Assembly: GCA_965243635.1 (NCBI GenBank)
Contig: OZ251574.1
Location: forward strand, 1,488,001 to 1,552,000
Length of the DNA stretch: 64,000 bases
Reading direction: 5' to 3'
Origin: Rs1 sp000416275
Lineage (GTDB): Bacteria; Pseudomonadota; Gammaproteobacteria; Pseudomonadales; Balneatricaceae
Shown: one piece after another, positions 56,588-64,000 of the stretch
Numbering within the stretch: position 1 is the stretch's first letter
Layout of the letters: the number at the start of each line of letters is the position of its first letter
Made by a program: the position numbers and the translations under genes
Notes under the pieces: model-generated
What the model saw: only the letters and a program-made list of their open reading frames with translations
Database searches by the model: none
Told to the model about the DNA's origin: nothing

Positions 56588-56869
56588 AATTTAACGCCAG
56601 TCTTACTACGATCTCGTACTTTAGGCACCTTCAACCTCAACATCACCGATACCTGTTTGAACTGTCCTGCTCGGTAAAAATCCATTTCTGACGACAGCTT
56701 TTCTACCGTCTAATAATCGAACATCTTTGTACTGATCAAGTAACACTTGGAGCTCAGTTTCAACAGCCTGGGCAATCAGCTCTTGTGCTGCCAATCTGAG
56801 TAAATCTGATAACGGATCTAAAGCAATATTTTCTAGGTTAGCTTCTGATGATGCTGTAAAATTAGTCAT
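56588..56869 (-). pseudogene. IS256-family transposase remnant
   Basis: N-terminal part of an IS256 (mutator-type) transposase from the ATG at 56869. It contains LLRLAAQELIAQAVETELQVLL and GRKAVVRNGFLPSRTVQTGIGDVEV. A frameshift near 56625 moves the expected continuation VPKVRDRSKTGVKL into another frame, and the gene is then cut at the IS66 edge at 56587. The catalytic domain is missing. Confidence 0.82.
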
Positions 56870-57028
56870 GGCGTATCTCTCTAATGTTGATTGTGATCTG
56901 GCAGGATCAATCAACAGGATACGCCATCTTTCTTACTTCGCCCATACACCAGATATCACTATAACTCCCAGGTTAGTTATATGTACTGTTCACCCTTGCA
57001 GTAGAGTTGCCGTAGAAATTAGATGTTA

Positions 57029-57077
57029 CCTGAATTCGTGAGCTGATTTTTAATACATGTTAAGTTACGAATTCAGG
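57029..57077. repeat. Hairpin CCTGAATTCGT...ACGAATTCAGG, copy B
   Basis: Same 49-bp hairpin as at 52257, located 3' of immunity gene B. Confidence 0.6.
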
Positions 57078-57139
57078 GTTTCATTAGTCTTTTAGTTGAA
57101 GTCGTTAAAATTATTTAGGCGTATATAGATGTAATTTGG

Positions 57140-57778
57140 TTACTCTGGTCTTAAATGTGCATTGCGAGCCCACTGATCTACTCTGAAAAAGCGAGTATCG
57201 ACAAGGTTGAATTCTTCAAAGATATCTTTAACTTTTTTGTGAATGAATGGTTTACCCATGTCAATATTTGACATGCGGAACATTAAACGTTCTTCTTCAG
57301 GTACACAGAGCATTTTATGAAAATCTAATGCTATTGTTTCTACCCCCGGCTTATCCCCACGATCTAAGCGTTTTTGTCCTCGTTTATCAAGTTGCGATCG
57401 CTCTATATAGCACCAGTCTTTTTTGGCATAAATATTTACAAAGAAGTAATCATAATGAATATTGCCTTCTATATCAGTGTAAACGGCAGGGTAATATTGT
57501 AGGCCGTGGATATGGTATTTTAATAACTTATCCCGCACCTTTTTTTTGATCATAAAATGAGACCCATGGAAAATGATATCCCCTATATTCTCTTTAATTC
57601 CATTACGTCGCCAATCTTCAGCATTAGCATTATGAAAGAACATCGCACGGCCGCCCTCGAGGTACCTGCTTCCATACTTTAACTCATGTGTTTTATCATC
57701 ACCCGAAGCATAAATAACTCCTTCAGGCTTACAGCCATCTCTAGACATAATATAATAGCTATCATCTAAACCTTCCAC
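57140..57778 (-). CDS. Immunity protein, Imm11/DUF1629-like, copy B
   Basis: 212 aa. Starts with GTG immediately after the toxin stop, with GGAGGGC inside the end of the toxin gene, so translation is coupled. Segments GDIIFHGSHFMIKKKVRDKLLKYHI and YIERSQLDKR, then ALDFHKMLCVPEEERLMFRMSN, parallel copy A. Probable antidote of the AHH nuclease toxin. Family assignment is by overall pattern and context. Confidence 0.7.
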   Translation of the reverse strand: MEGLDDSYYIMSRDGCKPEGVIYASGDDKTHELKYGSRYLEGGRAMFFHNANAEDWRRNGIKENIGDIIFHGSHFMIKKKVRDKLLKYHIHGLQYYPAVYTDIEGNIHYDYFFVNIYAKKDWCYIERSQLDKRGQKRLDRGDKPGVETIALDFHKMLCVPEEERLMFRMSNIDMGKPFIHKKVKDIFEEFNLVDTRFFRVDQWARNAHLRPE

Positions 57779-58459
57779 TTATTGCCCTCCTTGTATTTCA
57801 TAATTACTTGTCTTCTTTAAATCAATATTTTCTTTTTGTTGTTTTTTTGCTCTTCTGTTTTTATAGTGGTTTTGCTCATTAGAGCAGGCTTCATTAAATC
57901 TATATTTTCTTGCATCAACTATGTAATCCGCATCACAACAGCCTTTGCCATTACTAGTCCTACCAGAGCCAAAGTTTCTAGAGATGTTAGTTAAAGCTAG
58001 GTCATGGCTGTTAATATCCTCTGCTATATCCTTACTTAATTCATCCATCCTTTCTAATAGCTTTTTATATCTATTCCCATCACAATAATCACCATCATCA
58101 ATATCTTCTTTAATTTGCTCTATTCTATCTCGTATTTCATCATGGTAGCTTGGAGGGTGTTCACCATCTACATCATTATTACCATTATCTTCAAGCAAGT
58201 CCTGATGGGCTGATGAGTGGTTGCCACGGTGTAATTGAGTGTTTAGATGGCAAGCCCCTTGTAATGTACAAGGAATTAAGGCGATGTTAGCAACGTTATT
58301 TATATCATATTTGAAATCTTCTATTTGCTTGTCAATGCTACTACCTATTAGTGCTTTTCTTGATATCAAATGATGCGCTTGCATTTGTATTCCGTTGTGG
58401 ATAGGGTGACTAGGGTCTCCTTCGACCGCCCTAAGAATATCTTGTCTATATCCCATCAT
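57779..58459 (-). CDS. AHH-domain nuclease toxin (C-terminal toxin part)
   Basis: 226 aa. The AHH signature is in QMQAHHLISRKALIG, with ALIPCTLQGACHLNTQLHRGNHSSAHQ giving the later His residues of the HNH/colicin-like metal site. A helical acidic C terminus follows. It starts at ATG 58459 with GGGAGG upstream, but it lies one base out of frame with the pre-toxin segment ending at 58467. Dropping one T of the CTTTAG run (58467-58471) would fuse them as YILREVMMGYRQDIL, so it was probably the C terminus of a larger effector. Confidence 0.8.
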   Translation of the reverse strand: MMGYRQDILRAVEGDPSHPIHNGIQMQAHHLISRKALIGSSIDKQIEDFKYDINNVANIALIPCTLQGACHLNTQLHRGNHSSAHQDLLEDNGNNDVDGEHPPSYHDEIRDRIEQIKEDIDDGDYCDGNRYKKLLERMDELSKDIAEDINSHDLALTNISRNFGSGRTSNGKGCCDADYIVDARKYRFNEACSNEQNHYKNRRAKKQQKENIDLKKTSNYEIQGGQ

Positions 58460-58466
58460 TACCTCC

Positions 58467-58795
58467 CTAAAGAATGTATTTTAAATTGCCGTTACGACTA
58501 ATGGGTGTCTTGTGTTTTTTGCTGTCGCACACCCGGCAGTTTGTGTTTTTTCTAATCAAATGCCGCTGCTTTTCTACTGTATTGCCAGATACGCCATTTT
58601 TTGACTCGACGCGATGGGCTTTCGTGATTAACGGCGCTTGTTCCAGCATGCGTTCACCGGCTTTGGTGAATGATTCGATTATCTTTGGCAGTGCTGATAA
58701 AGCGTTTTGTGCCTTCGCTACTACTTTAGTACTCTTGTTGAACGAAGCCGCTACGCGGCAGAAAAAAACAGCAATTCCCCAACCATTAAGCGCAC
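58467..58795 (-). pseudogene. Pre-toxin segment of the broken effector
   Basis: An open frame from the IS91 edge (about 58795) to a stop at 58467, about 109 codons. It includes VAKAQNALSALPKIIESF, then LITKAHRVESKNGVSGNTVE and a CRVCDSKKHKTP pair before NLKYIL. Such CxxC-containing linkers commonly precede toxin domains in polymorphic effectors. It joins the N-terminal part at 61016 on one side and the AHH toxin on the other. Confidence 0.7.
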
Positions 58796-58845
58796 CCTAT
58801 CTATGAGGTAATCAATACAGATTATCTAACATAGGAGGGTTCATC

Positions 58846-59754
58846 ATGAACTCATCTGATCAGAAAATCACCGAACATTTATATCAACAACATATTACCA
58901 ATCTTAAACTGCAAGGTAAACGCCCCAGTACCATTGATTCCTACGCGCGCTCATTACGCAGGCTAACCGCTTTCTTTGATAGGAGGCCTGACGAATTAAA
59001 CACCAATGATCTTAAATGCTATTTTGCATCTCTCATCGAAACTCATTCATGGAGCACCGTCAAAGTAGATAGAAACGCTTTCCAATTTTTCTATCGATAC
59101 GTCATTAACAGACCTTGGGAGTGGCTTAATATTGTTAAACCACCGCAAGTCAGAACGTTACCTGACATCCTTACACCCACTGAAATTTCAATGATCATTT
59201 CACGCACCAAACAGCTGCGCTATCAAACCTTCTTTCTCACTTTGTACAGTCTAGGCTTACGCTTAGGGGAAGGACGACATTTAGCCATTGGTGATATCGA
59301 TAAAGCCTTAATGCAAGTGCATATTCGTAATGCTAAAGGCGGTAAAGATCGCTATATCACGCTACCACAGCGCACCTTAGAAGCATTGCGAGTCTATTGG
59401 GCTACACATCGTCACCCTACATGGATATTCCCCAGTAAATCGATTATATCGGATGCCGTCATCGATTCAAGTGGCATACAAAAGGCACTCAAAGCAGTCG
59501 TTAGAGATTGCCCCTTCACTAAAAGAGTGTCGCCGCATACCTTGAGGCATTGCTATGCAACCCACTTACTCGAATTAGGTGTAGATTTACGCTCTCTGCA
59601 GTCGCTGCTGGGGCACAACAGTTTAAATACGACCGCGCGTTATACTCAACTAACGGATATTAGAATCAAAGATACAGGCGATAAAATTGATCAGCTTGCC
59701 AATAACCTCTCGATTAAGTGGGAGGTGGATCATGACTCTGGCAAGCATTATTAA
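58846..59754 (+). CDS. Tyrosine recombinase of the IS91-type element
   Basis: 302-aa phage-integrase-family protein. N-terminal SAM-like core-binding domain (about 10-95). Catalytic domain with LGLRLGEGRHL (first Arg), HTLRHCYATHLLELG (HxxR) and LGHNSLNTTARYTQ with the nucleophilic tyrosine. ATG at 58846 with AGGAGGG upstream. Several IS91-type elements carry such a gene before the transposase. Overlaps the transposase by 23 bases. Confidence 0.9.
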   Translation: MNSSDQKITEHLYQQHITNLKLQGKRPSTIDSYARSLRRLTAFFDRRPDELNTNDLKCYFASLIETHSWSTVKVDRNAFQFFYRYVINRPWEWLNIVKPPQVRTLPDILTPTEISMIISRTKQLRYQTFFLTLYSLGLRLGEGRHLAIGDIDKALMQVHIRNAKGGKDRYITLPQRTLEALRVYWATHRHPTWIFPSKSIISDAVIDSSGIQKALKAVVRDCPFTKRVSPHTLRHCYATHLLELGVDLRSLQSLLGHNSLNTTARYTQLTDIRIKDTGDKIDQLANNLSIKWEVDHDSGKHY

Positions 59755-60763
59755 ACAACATAAGCATGAACTATTAGAAGAATACGGTGATCGCATAACC
59801 CCAGCTATGCGGCGTTTAATCGACGCGGTACTACTTTGTCGAACTGAACGAGCGGGTAAAAGCTTATGGCACTGCGATCATTGCAATACGGTTGAACGCT
59901 TCCCTCTTTCTTGTGGTCATCGCAGCTGTCCAATGTGCCAACAGCGAGACACTAGCCAATGGATTGAAAGAGAGCAACAAAAGCTACTCCCAGTCGACTA
60001 TTTTATGCTGACGGTCACTCTGCCTTTTGAGCTGCGCCCGCTAGTCTGGCATAACCAAAAAAAGGTCTATGCCGCCATGTTTACAATCGCCTCACAACTG
60101 GTCAAAGATTTTGCGAGGACTTCACCGAAGCTTGGGGCTGATCCCGGCTTTATCATCATATTGCACACCCATACACGAAGGCTCGATTTCCATCCTCACT
60201 TACATATTGTCATCCCCGGCGGGGGCTATAACAAATCTAAGAAACAATGGATTAAAAACAAAGGGACATTTTTATTTAACGAAAAAGCAGTGGCCAGTGT
60301 ATGGCGAGCGAGGATGTTGGATTACCTAAATAGCGCGGGCTTTAGCCTTCCTAGACTACCCAAAAAATGGATAGTCAACTGCCGTAAAGTAGGTAACGGC
60401 CTTCCAGCGCTTAAGTATTTATCACGATATTTATATCGTGGTGTGCTGCAGGATCAGAATATTATCGGCGAAAAAGAAGGTGAGATCATCTTCCAATACA
60501 GAAAAAACACCGGTAAATTGTGCACCCGCTCTCTGCCTGTACTCGACTTCATCTGGTTAGTTTTGCAGCATGTCTTGCCTAAACGATTTCGACGGCTGCG
60601 TTGCTACGGTTTTTTACACGGTGGAGGAAAGCTATTGCTAAAACGTATTCAATTATTGCTGTTGGTTGTCGTACCTGAATTAGAAAAAGCAGAAAGACCA
60701 GATGTGTTATGTCCACACTGCCAATATGCTATGACTTTTTTACTAATTTTACGCCGGCGATGA
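59732..60763 (+). CDS. IS91-family HUH transposase
   Basis: 343 aa from the ATG at 59732, preferred over the upstream in-frame start because GGGAGGTGG lies just before it. N-terminal zinc finger CDHCNTVERFPLSCGHRSCPMC, HUH motif FHPHLHIVIPGGG, and tyrosines in ALKYLSRYLYRG. Rolling-circle mechanism expected. The C terminus ends in a CPHCQ motif. Confidence 0.92.
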   Translation: MTLASIIKQHKHELLEEYGDRITPAMRRLIDAVLLCRTERAGKSLWHCDHCNTVERFPLSCGHRSCPMCQQRDTSQWIEREQQKLLPVDYFMLTVTLPFELRPLVWHNQKKVYAAMFTIASQLVKDFARTSPKLGADPGFIIILHTHTRRLDFHPHLHIVIPGGGYNKSKKQWIKNKGTFLFNEKAVASVWRARMLDYLNSAGFSLPRLPKKWIVNCRKVGNGLPALKYLSRYLYRGVLQDQNIIGEKEGEIIFQYRKNTGKLCTRSLPVLDFIWLVLQHVLPKRFRRLRCYGFLHGGGKLLLKRIQLLLLVVVPELEKAERPDVLCPHCQYAMTFLLILRRR

Positions 60764-61015
60764 TAAATGGAGCGTAGTAAATGAAAAGAAATCTATCTTT
60801 GAACAAAGGAGTAAGCCGATAAAATAGACTTAAAAATCAAGGATCTTTAAATTAGCGAACAAAGCTAAGGCTAGTGCTCGGCTGAATAAAAATCAAACAA
60901 AGCCCTCTGCCTGAAACCCTTCTAGATATTAATGCATTATCCACAATATAAAGGTACGGCCACCACCGGGCTTGTCCAACAACCTGATAAGGCGTCGGCT
61001 GCGCGACGCCTATCC

Positions 61016-62233
61016 TTATTTGTTAGTCATATTAGCCAAACGAGCCATAATGACGGATGCTCGGGCCGCAGCGCCAATGCCGCCTAACAACACACCAATG
61101 ACAAATAAAATAACTTCATAAAAAATATAGATCCCGCCTTTACCAAAATAGAAGGTATAAAAGTTAGGAGGTACAACCTCAAAAAACTGTTGCACATAGG
61201 CGATATAGGTTGTGACAGAAGTTCGATAATTAACTAATTCTAGGGTGTTTTGCCAAGATTTATCATATTTAAGTTGTATCGCCCAATCTGGATCAATATC
61301 CGCTAGAGTGATATCGATGAAGTTTTCAATGCCATTAACATCTGTATTTATAATTAAATTAGGGAAGTTTAAGACCGCTTTTCGATGCTTTACTATTTTT
61401 TTAACGTACTCTACATTGGCACCCGCGTTTTCAATGGCTTGGTCTATCGATTCTATAGCAGCATTGCCGATGGCTTTTGCAGATTTAGACGCCTCTTCTG
61501 CGGCTTTTATGATATCTGCTGTGCTGGTGTTTTTGGCTAAGTACCAGGCTTGTTGCGCCGATTCTTGTGCCCAATCGGTGCCCTCTAATGCGATATTTCC
61601 AATGTCATCCCAGAGTTGAACCCAGCTATCGCCATCACTCATCCAGTCATATGAATCTTTAGCCGTCTCCGCTATGCCTGTACTGATGCTTTTAGTGCCC
61701 TCCAAGGCGCCTGCGCCGATACTGGTCAGTAAAGCTTCACTGCCTAATACCTCCCATTCTTGACGAAAACCACTCATACTGGTTTCTAAATTTCTATAAG
61801 CTCCATCAAGTGTTGCTTCAATGGCATCATCGAGCTCTTTAATTTGGCTATCAACACTTGGGTCACTAACAATCTCAAAGTAAGCTTGCCCTTGGTCACA
61901 AGTAGGGTAATAAAAGGTGCCAAGTTCAGCATATTTCAAGTGCCATTGTTTTGCTTCAGCTGGATCTTTAGGTGGAGCTTCACCAGAGACTAACCCTACT
62001 TGCTCAAAATCCTTTAAGTGCTTTCCTTCTAGAATCTGCTCACTATTTAAGTACAAATTAAATTTAGCGCCGGCCATTGGCGTTCGCCATTTGTCGTCAT
62101 AGCTAGCTTTTACTTTTATCCATGTTCCACAAGGTGAGGTGATACCGTCAACAGGCCCTTGAAACTTTTCTATCGCTGCAGCTTCTGTACGTTTCGCAAT
62201 GTCGGCAGGTTCTGGTAGCTTAGGTCTGGTCAT
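61016..62233 (-). pseudogene. T6SS-type effector, N-terminal part
   Basis: 405 aa. Follows the DUF4123 gene with a 14-base overlap. The N-terminal 150 residues contain a conserved-looking segment (AGAKFNLYLN, later TFYYPTCDQGQAYFEI). A long helical alanine-rich middle then leads to one hydrophobic segment near 375-395 (IYIFYEVILFVIGVLLGG). It ends abruptly in MTNK at the IS91 edge; the missing continuation is the pre-toxin at 58467-58795. Probably a VgrG-loaded cargo effector. It would lack its toxin domain as it stands. Confidence 0.72.
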
Positions 62234-63578
62234 ATGCCTCCTTATTCACAGTTAACTGTGTCATGTAATCCATGAATTGTTTAAATTTACTCGTCTCATC
62301 TAAATCACTGTGGCATATTTTCTCGAGTTCACCGTTTGCTTGTTTGATTTCATACTCATGACCATAAAAAGCTTCAAAAGCTGCTAATTGGAATAAGTGC
62401 TCTCCCGCGGCAAAGCCGTAGCTTCGCATCCGTTTCATACTATCGAATATTACTTGTTCTAAATTTTCAGCATGAGCCAATTCAATGGGATAGAGTTGTT
62501 TTAGCTCCTCTGCCATTTTAATGCACTTTTTACGAATTTCTAGTTGCTGTAACCCTTTTTTGTCTCGGTTTGTTATTGAAAAAGCGGGGATTGATCCTGA
62601 AAAGTCAGCTAGCAATTGGTTAGGCTCGATGCAAATTAATTTTTTACCCGCATCTTGTTCACTTAAAATGCTATAACTTAGCGAATTGTCACGAGACGAC
62701 ATAAACAGCTTGCATCTTTCAGCCCAGTCATTTATCGACTGAAAGTAATCGACAACAACACTCGGGTTATGAAAGTGGAAGAAACACCATTTGCCAGTCT
62801 CTTCATCCATAGCCCTCATGAATTTTCTAAAGTGTTTGTGTACTTCTTCAAATGTAGCGGTAGTGCGGATAAAAACACCAATATTTTGCCCCCAACATTT
62901 TTCAAAATATCTGTTATGAAAATCCAAAAGTGAATATTTGTCGGCATCTTTCGAAAGTGTTACATCAATAAGATAAGGAGCCACATGCTTTAGATTCACA
63001 GCTGCTTGACCTGTATACATACATGCTATTTGTACATCAGTGATTGAATCTGAGAAATAGTAAAACCCTGTTCTCTCAGAATAAAGGCCACCATCAATAA
63101 TAAGATAAGTGCGTAGTTGGGGAGCTTCGCTATCAGGATCAGCAAATAACTGTGCTTTAAGCTCATCAGTAATCCACTTCTTTTCCCAGAAGGCTAAATG
63201 ATCTTGTTCTGGTAATGGGGGAATATCATGTTCAGTGAAGGTAAGAAACTCTTTATCAGCGAGTAGTGATTCACTGCTAATGAGCTTGATTTTTTGAAAT
63301 ACAATAGGCTGTTGTTTGCTGACTTGTTGAGATAACTCAATAGCAACCTGATCATAGAACTCAGCTTCTTCTAAATACTGGACGATAGGCTTAATTTCAT
63401 CAGAATAAAGAAAAAGGTAACCGCTATCCTTTAGGAGAGTATTCATCTTTTCATCGAGTTGCTGGTGGCTTTCAAGCAATACCGCTACGCGCAATTCATA
63501 GCGTTCTTGTACATCTACGCCAGTTTTCATAGCCTCACAGCTTAGAATCCAAGGCGTACTGTGGGAATGGTCTTGCAT
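62220..63578 (-). CDS. DUF4123 protein (T6SS effector adaptor)
   Basis: 452 aa. The central region has the DUF4123 pattern: TYLIIDGGLYSER, LKHVAPYLIDV, and GVFIRTTATFEEVHKHFRKFMRAMDEE with FFHFHNPSVVVDYF. DUF4123 proteins (Tap/TEC class) load cargo effectors onto VgrG. Coupled to the effector downstream by a 14-base overlap. No vgrG or structural T6SS genes are in the window; they may lie beyond 64000 or elsewhere. Confidence 0.82.
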   Translation of the reverse strand: MQDHSHSTPWILSCEAMKTGVDVQERYELRVAVLLESHQQLDEKMNTLLKDSGYLFLYSDEIKPIVQYLEEAEFYDQVAIELSQQVSKQQPIVFQKIKLISSESLLADKEFLTFTEHDIPPLPEQDHLAFWEKKWITDELKAQLFADPDSEAPQLRTYLIIDGGLYSERTGFYYFSDSITDVQIACMYTGQAAVNLKHVAPYLIDVTLSKDADKYSLLDFHNRYFEKCWGQNIGVFIRTTATFEEVHKHFRKFMRAMDEETGKWCFFHFHNPSVVVDYFQSINDWAERCKLFMSSRDNSLSYSILSEQDAGKKLICIEPNQLLADFSGSIPAFSITNRDKKGLQQLEIRKKCIKMAEELKQLYPIELAHAENLEQVIFDSMKRMRSYGFAAGEHLFQLAAFEAFYGHEYEIKQANGELEKICHSDLDETSKFKQFMDYMTQLTVNKEAYDQT

Positions 63579-63729
63579 TGATTACATCCGTGTAATAGTA
63601 ATAGTTGAATTTATGTTAATACTAACTGAATCTGTTTGTTATTAAAGTAAATTTTAGGAAAAGAAGCTATGCAAAATATGAAGGATTGCCATATTAGGGA
63701 TAAGTTTGAGTTTTAAAATCAATGGAATC
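63579..63729. other. Upstream region of the DUF4123 gene
   Basis: About 150 bp with no gene recognised. The DUF4123 promoter is presumably here. Confidence 0.4.
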
Positions 63730-63947
63730 AGAGTAGAATGGCACTTAGTTAATATATAGCTATTTGTTTTCATTGTATATAATCTCATTTTAAGACCCGG
63801 TTTTTAAAACCTATATTTCCTTGCTCTGTTTAAGAGTGAGGAAATTAGATGTCTCAGACCATCAACTCTGAGTACCACGAGAGGTAAAACTAACGGTTAC
63901 CTGTTGTATTTAAACACTTAATTGCTTAACTAGTGCCATTCTACTCT
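63730..63947. repeat. MITE-like element (AGAGTAGAATGGCACT ends)
   Basis: 218 bp with a perfect 16-bp terminal inverted repeat, AGAGTAGAATGGCACT at 63730 and its complement ending at 63947. With one gap the match extends to about 22 bp through AGTTAA. The interior is AT-rich without coding capacity. Only one copy in the window. Confidence 0.65.
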
Positions 63948-64000
63948 AACCCTATTGATATTGGAATCGTTTTATGAAACCACGATTCAGCTATTCGAGT

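Larger units (their letters stand above)
56975..58200. repeat. Duplicated toxin/immunity block, copy B
   Basis: The counterpart of 52203-53428. Non-coding flank (56975-57139) nearly identical to copy A, immunity genes clearly homologous but diverged, toxin C-terminal parts homologous. Copy B retains the complete toxin. Confidence 0.82.
58796..61015 (+). mobile_element. IS91-family element with tyrosine recombinase
   Basis: About 2.2 kb inserted between two parts of the effector gene. It encodes a tyrosine recombinase and a HUH transposase in overlapping genes. Near its 3' side a stem AGGCGTCG / CGACGCCT (about 60991-61012) resembles the terminal hairpin of rolling-circle elements. No target duplication expected. 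Exact ends are uncertain by a few bases. Confidence 0.78.

Noticed and set aside
59687..60763. Transposase starting at 59687
   Set aside because: The ATG at 59732 has a strong GGGAGGTGG upstream and begins where the family sequence begins.

Overview
The window is a gammaproteobacterial chromosome segment, probably from a marine or host-associated lineage. The evidence is gene content: mutM, yadG-yadH-queF, a CPx copper ATPase, dgt, yciH, fldB, hpf, sulP, yceJ-yceI, a 4.5S RNA and sbcDC, with encoded CCA ends on the tRNAs. I cannot place it to order or genus. The sequence is AT-leaning and very rich in insertion sequences and small non-autonomous repeats (MITEs).

Region 1 (1-36.5 kb) is mostly core genome peppered with repeats. 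It holds an esterase lipoprotein, an IS1380 element with a self-folding leader, mutM, a membrane protein, a duplicated Glu-Gly-Glu tRNA cluster (six tRNAs), a sensor protein with a degenerate GGDEF domain, the yadG-yadH-queF operon, a nitroreductase and copA behind a MerR-type promoter. The convergent copA/cyclophilin junction has been amplified into a 166-bp tandem array, later split by an IS66-family element. An IS1111-type element sits inside a 160-bp MITE. Then come dgt, yciH, an MTHFR-like gene, DUF1285, a LysM-like protein, fldB with a Fur-like site, hpf, DUF2947, a SulP transporter, a STAS-like protein, the yceJ-yceI pair, a LysR regulator and ffs (4.5S RNA).

Region 2 (36.5-51 kb) is accessory. 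After ffs there are about 0.8 kb of large direct repeats, then sbcD-sbcC, then a three-gene operon that I read as an ABC-three-component (ABC-3C) type defence system: a nuclease-like effector, a small middle component and an SMC/Rad50-like ATPase. The middle gene is split by an IS66-family element. The ATPase is split twice, by a full ISAs1-family element and by a 194-bp MITE with the same ends. Every insertion has an exact target duplication, and removing the insertions restores perfect reading frames (227 and 785 aa). The nuclease-like gene is intact.

Region 3 (51-64 kb) is a decayed type VI secretion cargo locus on the minus strand: a DUF4123 adaptor, then one polymorphic effector now broken into an N-terminal part, a pre-toxin part and an AHH-nuclease toxin part by an IS91-type insertion and a one-base frameshift, then an immunity gene. 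A second toxin/immunity cassette follows, its toxin truncated by an IS66 element that itself carries an IS200 element and lies in an IS256 remnant. A DUF2971 gene with one in-frame stop and a small WYL-like gene lie beyond.

The strongest unusual signals are the thrice-interrupted ABC-3C operon, the amplified convergent gene junction, the reconstructable broken effector, and the nested MITE/IS insertions whose target duplications allow exact ancestral reconstruction.
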